This document shows, one piece after another, positions 1 through 7,503 of a stretch of DNA of 20,000 nt. This stretch comes from SIG673 sp964570105 (GTDB lineage: Bacteria; Bacillota; Clostridia; Oscillospirales; CAG-272), in the NCBI GenBank assembly GCA_964570105.1, contig CAZMWM010000028.1:1-20000 (forward strand), in the 5' to 3' direction. The notes under the pieces were generated by a model. That model was given only the letters and a program-made list of their open reading frames with translations, was not told the DNA's origin and ran no database searches. The number at the start of each line of letters is the position of its first letter. Within the stretch, counting starts at the first letter, position 1. A program made the translations under genes and the position numbers.

Positions 1-81
1 CTTTTTCTATACCTTTTTCATTTTTCAGTCTCACATCTATTGTAACACTACAAGGATCCGATTTTTTTATTTTTTGGGGAC

Positions 82-110
82 TTGACAAACTTCGACGTTT
101 TTGATATACT
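82..110 (+). promoter_or_regulatory. sigma-A promoter of the CmpB-like gene
   Basis: TTGACA at 82-87 and TATACT at 105-110 are separated by exactly 17 bp. A start site near 117 gives a leader of about 85 nt before the TTG start at 203. The upstream 1-80 is T-rich and holds no gene I can see. Confidence 0.8.
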
Positions 111-202
111 AGCAAGGTGGTATACTTTAGCGATGCCGTGTGAGTATGCGCTTGTCCGCCGCGGTGGGGCTTTGATATTTCTGAAAAGGAGCTTGATCTC
201 AT

Positions 203-868
203 TTGAATACAACTAAAAAAGCGATGCAAAACGCGGAAGCCTCGTATTATAGACTGTTTTTGCTTTTCGTTTGCGGAAGCGTTCTGGGATTTTTTCTTGA
301 AGGGGCGTGGTGTCTCGTTACGAAGGGGCATTGGGAGAGTCACGTGGTCTCGGTGTTTGCGCCTTATAATATACTTTACGGTCTCGGCGCGGTGCTGTTC
401 TACGTTGGCGCTGAAAAGACGAGGGGACTGCATATAGTTTACCGCACCCTTATAATGATGCTCACGGCTACCGTTCTGGAGCTTCTGGCAGGGCTTCTGT
501 TACAGCACGGGCTGGGGATGCGTGCGTGGAACTATTCGCACAAATTTCTGAATTTCAAAGGACTTATCTGTTTTTCCTTCTCCTTTGCGTGGGGCATCGC
601 GGCGTTTGGCTTCTGCATGCTGTATCCGTTTATACACAAGCTCGTATGCAGATGTATCGGCAGACCGTGGAAGATCATCGGAACGGTGCTTAGCGTCGTC
701 GTTGCTGTCGACCTTTGCTTGACCGGCGCTTTTATGGTGCGTTGGAAGGAGCGTCATTTCGGTTACCAAGCCGAAACACAGATCCAAAAGACGATCGACG
801 ACGTTGCGCCCGATGAATGGATGCAGAAGCGCTTTATCGAATGGCGCTTCATCGATGATGTGAAGTGA
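203..868 (+). CDS. CmpB-like integral membrane protein (putative ABC-transporter type IV family)
   Basis: This 221-residue polytopic membrane protein resembles the ABC_trans_CmpB / 'putative ABC-transporter type IV' family, whose members are common in Clostridia and have no proven function. About five hydrophobic segments lie near residues 17-37, 53-70, 82-105, 121-143 and 158-180. The family-typical stretch is near residues 106-130, where an aromatic W-N-Y-S motif is followed by N-F-K-G-L-I-C and S-F-A-W-G. The C-terminal 45 residues are hydrophilic. The start is TTG at 203, preceded by AAAGGAG at 185-191 (11-nt spacing); no ATG gives a better-placed N-terminus. The gene is monocistronic, with its own promoter at 82-110 and a long hairpin downstream at 957-1003. 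No ABC ATPase lies nearby, so a transport role is not supported by context. The family call is fairly secure; the function is unknown. Confidence 0.8.
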   Translation: MNTTKKAMQNAEASYYRLFLLFVCGSVLGFFLEGAWCLVTKGHWESHVVSVFAPYNILYGLGAVLFYVGAEKTRGLHIVYRTLIMMLTATVLELLAGLLLQHGLGMRAWNYSHKFLNFKGLICFSFSFAWGIAAFGFCMLYPFIHKLVCRCIGRPWKIIGTVLSVVVAVDLCLTGAFMVRWKERHFGYQAETQIQKTIDDVAPDEWMQKRFIEWRFIDDVK

Positions 869-956
869 CCGCAAGGCTAAAAATATCATAAAGGCTCCGA
901 ATAGACAAAACGGTATTTGTTAAATAAAAGAGGCTTTTAGATCTCTTTCTCCAACC

Positions 957-1003
957 GAAATTGGCACCACCCCGACGCTTTTCGTCGGGGTGGTGCCAAT
1001 TTC
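957..1003. terminator. 21-bp perfect hairpin between convergent genes, probable bidirectional terminator
   Basis: 957-977 is the exact reverse complement of 983-1003, giving a 21-bp perfect stem with a 5-nt loop (CTTTT). It sits between the stop of the plus gene (868) and the stop of the minus gene (1029). The A/T ends of the arms (GAAATT / AATTTC) supply only short U runs, and no long T tract follows. A terminator role is inferred from position. A repeat element is the alternative. Confidence 0.65.
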
Positions 1004-1028
1004 ATATGCGGTATTGTATTTGCGCCGT

Positions 1029-4000
1029 TCAGCGGACGAACCAATCTGCGATATCTGTCCACTCATAGGTGCAATCACCGTCGTTAAGGAGAGAGCAGAC
1101 TATCGCGACGTTATAATCGGTAACGCCGGTGGTGGTGGCAACGAGCTTGGTATAACCGGAGCGGTCGTACTCGCCCTTCTGGTTTTTAAGTCCCGTTTCC
1201 TGGAGATACTCGGCGTTTGAAAGGCTGAACTTGGTGTCAAGATTCGGATCCTCCGTCACGATGGTGCAGAGCAGGCTCAAGCCGTTGAGCTTTATGATAG
1301 CCTGTTTCTTATCCTCCGAGATGGTGCATTCCGCGCCCTTGCCCAAATGTCCAAACCAATATACCGTGGAAGCCTTGGTGAACTTGACCTCATCCTGTAT
1401 CACGACGGCGGAACGGTCATTGATCACCCACATTCCTCTCTGTCCGGAGGAAGCGTCAAGGTATGCACAGCCCATATCGACCACGGCGTATGCCATCGAG
1501 TCTCCGGAGTCAAACTTGAGCACGTCGGAGGTGGCGGAATAGAGCTGGTCGAACTGACGTCCGTTTTGGTTTGAATTTGAACTCGTGTCATTGGTATCGA
1601 CCTTGGAAGGATTGACGACGAGGGTATTATGACCTTCCGCGCGCATCCTGTAATACCAGTGACGGTAAGGAAGCGTGAAGTATCTTACCGCGAGGGAGTC
1701 ACCGTACGTGAGGTTGTATTCATCCGAGCCGAGGTCTATAAAGAAACGTGTACTACCGTATTCGAGAATGAAGTTGCCGATATCGAGCTGACCGTGCGAT
1801 GCGTTGTTATCACCGCCGTGCAGACCGCAGAACAGCGGGTTTTCCTCATCCCAAGATGAGCGGAAGGTGACGGTGCGGATGCCCTTATAGTAGCTGTCGA
1901 GCGACATCTCGATGGAGTCTCCGTAGTTGGCGGGATCGTAGAAGATAAGATCCCAATACGAGACCGTTGCGCCTCCGTTCATAAGCCTGTCGTATCTGTA
2001 TGCTCCGATGTTGGAGTCTCCGGACAGGTTTGCGTACATCGAGAATATCGCGGTGTCGTTGTTTCCGGAGCCGGCGTCGTGGTAGTTCCAAACGCCGCCC
2101 TCGCCTGCGGTATCACAGACGAAATAGAAGGACTCGCCAAAGCCGGCGCAGTTAAAGAATCCGTAGGAAGAGCCGGTGGCACTGCGAAGGTTGCAGAAGA
2201 GGACTGCGGCGTACGTGGTACCGTACGACCAATATCCGGGACCTTCGGGGTAACCTCCGTCGGGTGCGTAGGATATCTTAAGACAGGCGGGAATACAGTA
2301 GGTCACGCAGTCGAGCAGACGCTCGGAATATTCTCTGAACGTATCGTCGACGTTGGCAAACGCGAGCGCCATAGCGGTCATACCGCCGTTACAAACGGTG
2401 CTCCAGTTGTTGGTCCATTTTTCCGAAGGAGTTCCGTTGGGATAAGGCCAGCAGTTCTTGCCGCTATAAGTGTATCCTTTTCCGATCTCTTCTACGTAAG
2501 CGTCCCATTTCTCCTGAGCATCGTCGGCTGCCCACCAATCGTACAGGTCGCCAAATCCGAAAGCGGCTCCGTAGCCCATCTCCCAAACGGCGTCCTCGTA
2601 GCTCTCGCGCTGGTCGTCGGTGAAGTAGTCGTAGCACCAGTCGTAACCGAGCGCGAATGCCCACATTATCTCTCCGGTATCAAGGAAGTGCTCGGGGTGC
2701 CAGCTTCTTGTGCCGGTCATAGGATCCTTGAATTTGGTGAGAGCGTTAAGATCTTTGACTACCGCGGCGGCGTAATCCGTGTCTCCCGTGAGCTTATACA
2801 GAAGCGCAAGGGGAAGGACGCGGTTCATTATGTCACGCGAGACAGAAAGCAGACGGTAGTTGTCCTCAAGATCGAACTTAGAGGTACCCGCGTTCTTATA
2901 AGTAGATGAATCCTTGCCGTACTTGGTGACGAAGCGCTTGAACCACGCGGCGTAGGTGCTGTCGGTCTCGATAAGTCCTTTGAGCCTGTCGAAATCGTCC
3001 TGACTTGCAAGCAGACGGGTGTGCTCATCGTTGGGATAGAGCGCATCCATATTGCGAAGCATTTCGGCGCCCGTGTAGTTCTTGTAGCAGATAGCCTCGG
3101 TGATGGAATAAAGCTTGTCATAATTTGATGTGTTGTTCGGATCGTACTCGTACATCTCATCCGAGAAGATGGCTATGCCCATCTCGTTATAGAAGAGCTG
3201 ATATCCGAATATCTCCGCGCAGTATTCCATAGGTACGAGAACGTAGTCCCCGGAGGATATGATCTTGGAGGAGAGAGCCTTTCCGGGACGGTTTCCGGTG
3301 GAGATACCGGTGTATTCCACGCTGTTTCCGACCTTGAAGGTATGCTCCTTGGAATTGTACTTGAAGGTCACGGTCGTCTTGTCCTCGGACAGCGTTATAT
3401 CCGCGGCACCTCTGTGCTGTGCAAGGATGGAGACGGGAACGAACATCGTGTCATTATCGCTCCTTACCGCAACATCCTCGTCGTTCTCGTTCATAGAGTA
3501 ACGAAGCTGGTTGTAGAAGTAAAGACCGCAGTCCTCGTAAAAGCAGACAGCGTCGCTTATTGCGGCGTACTCAAACCCCTTCATAGTTCCGATCTTCTGC
3601 GAGCAGACGCAGACGGTATCGAAGGTGACGGTGGTGCCGGAATTGCCCGCGTCAAAGACGAAGTCAAGCTCGCTGATGGCAGACCAGCCGAGGACCGACG
3701 ATGAGTTCTGAGTGAACTCGGAGAAAGGGAGACGGTACTCGTTCCAGCCGGACTTCAGTGCGATCTTAGGGGATGCATAGCTCTCGATGTCCGCCGTCGA
3801 AGCATCGTCGCTTATCGCGTAGAGCTTCACTTTGACGTCGGCATCGGAAGAGCTTTTTATCCAGATGCTGAACTCCATATCGTTTGAAAGATCAGTATTG
3901 CTGAACGGAATAGCCACGGTCTGCTGGGACGCGCCGAGAGTGACGGCACCGCCGTTCTCGGAACGTTTTTCTCCGTTCACTTTGTTTAGACCGCTCGCGC

Positions 4001-4169
4001 TGATCACGGACGTATCGTTAAAGTCCGCGACCACGGTCTGTTTTGATGTGATGGCGGCGGTCTTGTCGCCGTCATCTCCGGAATCGGGTGTTCTCTTGCA
4101 CGATGCAAACGCCGAACACATTCCGAGAAGCGTTGAGATCAAAAGCAACAGGGATATCGCTTTTTTCAA
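1029..4169 (-). CDS. heparinase II/III-family polysaccharide lyase, secreted lipoprotein
   Basis: A 1046-residue extracellular lipoprotein, predicted to cleave a uronic-acid polysaccharide by beta-elimination. Residues 1-24 are a signal peptide ending in an imperfect lipobox (F-A-S-C24). Residues 45-190 look like a carbohydrate-binding-type beta-sandwich. Residues 200-338 resemble the copper-amine-oxidase N-terminal domain often found as a cell-surface spacer in Clostridia. From about 385 comes an alpha/alpha toroid: H491/H494 before a YDW motif, N588/N594, and P-E-G-P-G-Y646. From about 760 comes the heparinase II/III beta-sandwich, with N-N-A-S-H792-G-Q-L-D-I-G and R-A-E-G-H847-N-T-L. These are the expected Asn, Tyr and His catalytic or metal positions, so it should be active. 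The start is TTG at 4169 with AGAAAGGA upstream. It is divergent from the PL8-like gene. The substrate cannot be read from sequence. Confidence 0.85.
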   Translation of the reverse strand: MKKAISLLLLISTLLGMCSAFASCKRTPDSGDDGDKTAAITSKQTVVADFNDTSVISASGLNKVNGEKRSENGGAVTLGASQQTVAIPFSNTDLSNDMEFSIWIKSSSDADVKVKLYAISDDASTADIESYASPKIALKSGWNEYRLPFSEFTQNSSSVLGWSAISELDFVFDAGNSGTTVTFDTVCVCSQKIGTMKGFEYAAISDAVCFYEDCGLYFYNQLRYSMNENDEDVAVRSDNDTMFVPVSILAQHRGAADITLSEDKTTVTFKYNSKEHTFKVGNSVEYTGISTGNRPGKALSSKIISSGDYVLVPMEYCAEIFGYQLFYNEMGIAIFSDEMYEYDPNNTSNYDKLYSITEAICYKNYTGAEMLRNMDALYPNDEHTRLLASQDDFDRLKGLIETDSTYAAWFKRFVTKYGKDSSTYKNAGTSKFDLEDNYRLLSVSRDIMNRVLPLALLYKLTGDTDYAAAVVKDLNALTKFKDPMTGTRSWHPEHFLDTGEIMWAFALGYDWCYDYFTDDQRESYEDAVWEMGYGAAFGFGDLYDWWAADDAQEKWDAYVEEIGKGYTYSGKNCWPYPNGTPSEKWTNNWSTVCNGGMTAMALAFANVDDTFREYSERLLDCVTYCIPACLKISYAPDGGYPEGPGYWSYGTTYAAVLFCNLRSATGSSYGFFNCAGFGESFYFVCDTAGEGGVWNYHDAGSGNNDTAIFSMYANLSGDSNIGAYRYDRLMNGGATVSYWDLIFYDPANYGDSIEMSLDSYYKGIRTVTFRSSWDEENPLFCGLHGGDNNASHGQLDIGNFILEYGSTRFFIDLGSDEYNLTYGDSLAVRYFTLPYRHWYYRMRAEGHNTLVVNPSKVDTNDTSSNSNQNGRQFDQLYSATSDVLKFDSGDSMAYAVVDMGCAYLDASSGQRGMWVINDRSAVVIQDEVKFTKASTVYWFGHLGKGAECTISEDKKQAIIKLNGLSLLCTIVTEDPNLDTKFSLSNAEYLQETGLKNQKGEYDRSGYTKLVATTTGVTDYNVAIVCSLLNDGDCTYEWTDIADWFVR

Positions 4170-4211
4170 ATTTGATCAATCCTTTCTGTTTCGAAATTGA
4201 TATTTGAAGTT

Positions 4212-4240
4212 ATTATATCATAACATTGCACTGTTTGCAA
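4212..4240 (-). promoter_or_regulatory. promoter of the heparinase II/III gene
   Basis: On the minus strand TTGCAA (4240-4235) and TATAAT (4217-4212) are spaced by 17 bp. The -10 lies about 43 nt upstream of the TTG start at 4169. Confidence 0.75.
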
Positions 4241-4329
4241 CCGAAAATTTGTAACATAATTATTAAACTTGCAAAAAAACATCCCTGCCCGTTCGCGCTG
4301 TCGACGGTGAGAAAAAATAAAATATTTTT

Positions 4330-4358
4330 TGCGCGGCGGTGCTAATATATATAAAATG
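4330..4358 (+). promoter_or_regulatory. candidate promoter of the PL8-like gene
   Basis: TTGCGC (4330-4335), a 17-bp spacer and TAAAAT (4353-4358). The match is moderate. If used, it gives a leader of about 155 nt that includes both TTGAA/TTCAA inverted repeats. Confidence 0.45.
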
Positions 4359-4385
4359 TAGAGTTCGCGACGGGAGGAGCGGCTT

Positions 4386-4442
4386 TTGAAGCTTTTTCAA
4401 TACAATATCAAAAATATTAACAAATAGTTCAACCATTTTGAA
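4386..4442. repeat. pair of TTGAA/TTCAA inverted repeats, possible operators
   Basis: TTGAAGCTTTTTCAA (4386-4400) and TTCAACCATTTTGAA (4428-4442) are both 15-bp inverted repeats with 5-bp arms and a 5-bp centre, starting 42 bp apart. The second ends 12 bp before the TATAAT at 4454. An operator role for a transcription factor is inference; AT-rich sequence can make such repeats by chance. Confidence 0.35.
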
Positions 4443-4453
4443 GCGAAATGTTA

Positions 4454-4459
4454 TATAAT
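4454..4459 (+). promoter_or_regulatory. candidate -10 element nearest the PL8-like gene
   Basis: A perfect TATAAT, 62 nt upstream of the ATG at 4521. No good -35 sits 16-18 bp upstream; the nearest TTCAAC (4428-4433) gives a 20-bp spacer. A promoter here may therefore depend on an activator. Confidence 0.45.
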
Positions 4460-4520
4460 TTGTAGTGAATAAAACGCTGGAACAAGGCTGAAACTTCGTA
4501 AAAGGAGATAAAGAAACAAA

Positions 4521-6812
4521 ATGAAACTTAACCGTATCACAAAGATCCTCGTCGTCGTGCTCGCGGTGACGATGTTGCCGCTGTGGTTGTTCGGCTGCGG
4601 CAGTAAGGTTTCCGATAACACTGTGTCCGCTCTGACCGAGACACTGATCGGAAGCGGAAAGCTCAGCAAAAAGAACGAGGCAAGCAAGGCTTATCTCGAA
4701 CAGCTTGACAAGGATGCCGAGGACCTGAAGGTCAATTTCCAGAAAGCCGGATGGAATTCAGGTACGTATCTTGCAGGCGAGGAGTATTCCGTGGGACATT
4801 ACCGTAACACGTACAAGCTTGCTCTTGCTTGGGGTACCAAAGGCTCTGCGTATTATCACGACGGGGCAGTGCTTGAGATGATCAAAACTGCGCTGGATTT
4901 CGGATACACCGATATCTTCGGCGCAAATCTCATCACCTCTAACGGTACCACTACCGCCGAGACGAGAGAAAAGTGCTCCATCTATCTTCTGAGGACGGTG
5001 CTCATCGTAAAGAGCAAGCTCAAGGCTGATGCTGTTGAGGATTATCTCAGTATCATCGATCTTAAGTTCCCGGCTCCTATAGGGGACGGTATGGACCTTA
5101 TCCGCACTTCTTACATAGCCGTGGCTAACAACGCCATCAAGGGCGACAACGAGAGCGTCGAGAAGTTCTCCGGTGTGTTCCTTGACGATATCATCTCCAT
5201 CGTTAACAGCGGCGACGGAAGATACAGTGACGGATCCTTCATCTGGAAGCTCAATGTAAATACGCTCGAGGAGGGCGTTGAAGCCGCAGATCTGCTTGCG
5301 GATCTCTGCTATGCTTTTGCCGGCACGTCCTGCGATCTCGGCACAGCGGCTACCGATGCGCTCTACAATTGGGTAGTCGACTCTATCCGGTATTCTCTGT
5401 ACAACGGAACTGCCGTAAGCCCGAGCCTTAGCCATTCGATAAGCGAGGGCGACAGAATGGGCGGCGAGGCGGTCGGTACTATGCTCAAGATCGCCGCTAT
5501 CTGCGGAGGCGAGCAGGGAAATGCCATAAATTCGCTGGTCAAGTCGTACACCGGTACGGAATTTAAGAAATATATGGGCAGCTACGCCACCGAGCTTTAC
5601 GAGAAGGTGGCGAGCAACAAGAAGATAGAGGCATCCTCCGAGGCGCTCGGCGCTCACAGCTACGCATCGGCTGATTACCTCACCGTCTTAGGCTCGAAGT
5701 TCTCTCTCTCCCTTGCGATGAGCTCCACGCGTACCAATAAATACAAGACCTCCGAATATGCGGCGGATACCAACACCGAGCTTTACGGCGGATATAACGG
5801 TGATATGTGGTACACGAGAGAGGGTATGCTCACGCTCTACACCACCGATTACAAGCTTCCCTCGGATTACTTGACCACCGTAAACACTTACCGTCTCCCT
5901 GGTACTACGGTAGATAATCGCGAAAGAGACGATTCTCATACCGTCAGCTACAACGGAATAACGCCCTTCGCCGGCTCAGCCGTGCTCGGAAGCTCTGCGG
6001 TCTCCGCTATGATAGCCACCGGAAACAACAGCGAATACCTTTCCGATCTTTCGGCTAAGAAGTCGTGGTTCGTGTTCGGAGATAAGATAGTTTGCCTCGG
6101 TGCAGGCATCAGCAATACCACCACGCCAAACAGTCTCAAGGACTACGGCATCGAGACCGTGATCGAAAACATCTATTTCGGCTCGTATACCACGGTCAAC
6201 ACGTCTCTTGAGGACGACGGAACTCCCATAAGCGATAATCCCACTAAGCTCACTTCCGGCTCTGCGCTCTACTTTACCAAGTACGGTCTTATATACATCC
6301 CGACGTCCAACACGTCCGATGCTTATATGCGTCTGAACAAGAACGGAAAGACGAACTTTGTGGAGCTTTGGTTTGACCACGGTGCTACCCCGAACGGCGC
6401 GTCCTACGAATATGCGATATATCCTTCGACTACCGGAAAGAGCGGTGCGCTGTATGATAAGGTAGCGAATGGTGGCGACTATACGGTGCTTTCCAACACT
6501 GCCGATGTTCAGGCGGTCAAGGACTCGTCCGGACAGGTCGGATATACCTTCTGGAACGGCGCGACCTGTAACGGTGTGACCACCGACTTTGCTTGCAATA
6601 TGCTGGTCTCCGAGACTGACAGCAGGATCACCATCGCGATATCTGATATCAGTCACAATTCCTACAGCAACGCCGGCGGAACTATCACGCTTGAGGGCAA
6701 CTATTCGCTTTCGAGCGCCGATAACGGACTTAGCTTCTCCGGAAACACTATAACCGTTGACAGAAGCGTTGCGGCAAACGGTCAGACGCTCGTTATAGTT
6801 CTCTCGAAGTAA
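4521..6812 (+). CDS. PL8-family (hyaluronate/chondroitin/xanthan lyase-like) lipoprotein with substituted active site
   Basis: A 763-residue extracellular lipoprotein: signal peptide with lipobox L-F-G-C26. Residues 60-370 correspond to the alpha/alpha toroid of polysaccharide lyase family 8. Residues 385-640 are the central beta-sandwich, with R-L-P-G-T-T-V-D (458-465), K-K-S-W-F-V-F (513-519) and the F-D-H-G (618-621) region. Residues 660-763 are the C-terminal beta domain. The central and C-terminal domains are typical of PL8. In the toroid, D-G-S-F-I (237-241) anchors the alignment, but the catalytic His, Tyr, Asn and the R-G-R-x-I-S-R arginines all appear replaced (K243, G252, D192, L303/H305/E309). 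It may be a binding protein or use different chemistry. AAAGGAG lies at 4500-4506, 14 nt before the ATG. It is divergent from the heparinase II/III gene. Confidence 0.8.
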   Translation: MKLNRITKILVVVLAVTMLPLWLFGCGSKVSDNTVSALTETLIGSGKLSKKNEASKAYLEQLDKDAEDLKVNFQKAGWNSGTYLAGEEYSVGHYRNTYKLALAWGTKGSAYYHDGAVLEMIKTALDFGYTDIFGANLITSNGTTTAETREKCSIYLLRTVLIVKSKLKADAVEDYLSIIDLKFPAPIGDGMDLIRTSYIAVANNAIKGDNESVEKFSGVFLDDIISIVNSGDGRYSDGSFIWKLNVNTLEEGVEAADLLADLCYAFAGTSCDLGTAATDALYNWVVDSIRYSLYNGTAVSPSLSHSISEGDRMGGEAVGTMLKIAAICGGEQGNAINSLVKSYTGTEFKKYMGSYATELYEKVASNKKIEASSEALGAHSYASADYLTVLGSKFSLSLAMSSTRTNKYKTSEYAADTNTELYGGYNGDMWYTREGMLTLYTTDYKLPSDYLTTVNTYRLPGTTVDNRERDDSHTVSYNGITPFAGSAVLGSSAVSAMIATGNNSEYLSDLSAKKSWFVFGDKIVCLGAGISNTTTPNSLKDYGIETVIENIYFGSYTTVNTSLEDDGTPISDNPTKLTSGSALYFTKYGLIYIPTSNTSDAYMRLNKNGKTNFVELWFDHGATPNGASYEYAIYPSTTGKSGALYDKVANGGDYTVLSNTADVQAVKDSSGQVGYTFWNGATCNGVTTDFACNMLVSETDSRITIAISDISHNSYSNAGGTITLEGNYSLSSADNGLSFSGNTITVDRSVAANGQTLVIVLSK

Positions 6813-6828
6813 ACCTTTTATAGATCTT

Positions 6829-6868
6829 AGCATCCTCCGGAGCCTACAGGTGGCTTCGGAGGATGCTT
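6829..6868 (+). terminator. hairpin after the PL8-like gene
   Basis: 6829-6844 pairs with 6852-6867 over 16 bp with one G-U pair and a 7-nt loop. It starts 17 nt after the stop codon. The U tract that should follow is poor (CGTTAAG), so it may be a weak terminator or an mRNA 3' stabiliser. Confidence 0.6.
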
Positions 6869-6925
6869 CGTTAAGATATATTTATAAAAATTCATAAAAT
6901 TTTCCGTCAAAATCTAAAAATGCTA

Positions 6926-6954
6926 TTGCATTTCACGGGGAAATGTGATATAAT
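6926..6954 (+). promoter_or_regulatory. tRNA-Leu promoter
   Basis: TTGCAT (6926-6931), 17 bp, TATAAT (6949-6954). Transcription from about 6961 would give a 45-nt 5' leader to be removed by RNase P. Confidence 0.75.
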
Positions 6955-7005
6955 ATTCAAGGTGTGGCGCGATCACGGACGGTATATGCTCCGCGTCGCG
7001 TATGC

Positions 7006-7092
7006 GCCGGTGTGTTGGAATTGGCAGACGAGGTGGACTCAAAATCCATTGATGGCAACATCGTGCGGGTTCAAGTCCCGCCACCGGCACCA
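7006..7092 (+). tRNA. tRNA-Leu (anticodon CAA, reads UUG)
   Basis: An 87-nt class II tRNA including an encoded CCA (7090-7092). The acceptor arms GCCGGTG (7006-7012) and CACCGGC (7082-7088) pair fully, with discriminator A7089, as expected for leucine. The anticodon loop reads C-T-CAA-A-A within a TGGA/TCCA stem. A long variable arm (TGATGGCAACATCG region) precedes the T arm GCGGG-TTCAAGT-CCCGC. Confidence 0.95.
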
Positions 7093-7128
7093 AAAAATTC
7101 CGTACGCGCGTATGCGTACGGAATTTTT
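7093..7128. terminator. bidirectional intrinsic terminator after tRNA-Leu and the DUF378 gene
   Basis: 7093-7107 and 7114-7128 form a perfect 15-bp stem with a 6-nt loop. A tracts on the left and T tracts on the right make it work for the tRNA on the plus strand and for the convergent DUF378 gene (stop at 7148) on the minus strand. Confidence 0.9.
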
Positions 7129-7147
7129 ATACCGTTTTACTCCGTCA

Positions 7148-7366
7148 TCAATGCGAAGGCGCTTCGTCGAGCATACTGCTGTCGCTTTTGAACAGGAGCG
7201 AGATGCACCAAAGCGCCGAAAGCCCCACTACCGTATATATTATACGTGAGATGATCGCGGCTTGTCCGCCGAATATCCACGCAACGATATCAAATCTGAA
7301 TATACCGAGGCTTCCCCAGTTTATGCCGCCGATGATGAGCAGTACGAGTGCAATTCTGTCAAGCAT
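7148..7366 (-). CDS. DUF378-family small membrane protein
   Basis: A 72-residue protein with two transmembrane helices (about residues 6-22 and 39-60) and the family-typical I-G-G-I-N-W-G-S-L-G-I-F motif near residues 12-23. It matches the DUF378 family (YuzA-like), small envelope proteins of unknown function in Firmicutes. The ATG at 7366 has GAAAGGAA just upstream. It is divergent from trmB and shares the tRNA terminator at its 3' end. No promoter was clear on the minus strand upstream of it. Confidence 0.85.
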   Translation of the reverse strand: MLDRIALVLLIIGGINWGSLGIFRFDIVAWIFGGQAAIISRIIYTVVGLSALWCISLLFKSDSSMLDEAPSH

Positions 7367-7381
7367 AGAACGTTCCTTTCT

Positions 7382-7410
7382 TTGGGAATATCTTTTCCCT
7401 TATCTAATAT
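7382..7410 (+). promoter_or_regulatory. weak candidate promoter of trmB
   Basis: TTGGGA (7382-7387), 17 bp, TAATAT (7405-7410), each matching consensus at 4 of 6 positions. It is the best plus-strand candidate in the interval 7367-7503. Confidence 0.3.
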
Positions 7411-7503
7411 GCGCCGTGCGGAACTGCTTTATGTAAGGAAAATTTTATATCTGCGTATCAATGCAAAAGGAGACCTTCTTATCGAAGGCTACGGTGAATC
7501 TTT

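Larger units (their letters stand above)
4170..4520. other. 351-bp divergent intergenic region between two lyase-family genes
   Basis: There is no credible coding sequence here. The region contains a strong minus-strand promoter (4212-4240), two candidate plus-strand promoters (4330-4358 and a TATAAT at 4454-4459), and two 15-bp inverted repeats built from TTGAA/TTCAA (4386-4400 and 4428-4442). It ends with a clear AAAGGAG ribosome binding site at 4500-4506 for the PL8-like gene. The stretch 4241-4320 is AT-rich with no structure I could recognise. Confidence 0.7.

Noticed and set aside
4170..4520. Possible riboswitch or small gene between the divergent lyase genes
   Set aside because: I saw no conserved riboswitch core and no open frame with a ribosome binding site; the interval is explained by promoters and repeats.
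4758..5657. 299-codon minus-strand open frame inside the PL8-like gene
   Set aside because: Shadow frame of a high-quality coding gene, with no ribosome binding site or recognisable domain. The same holds for 5976-6833, 2079-2909 and 14544-15551.
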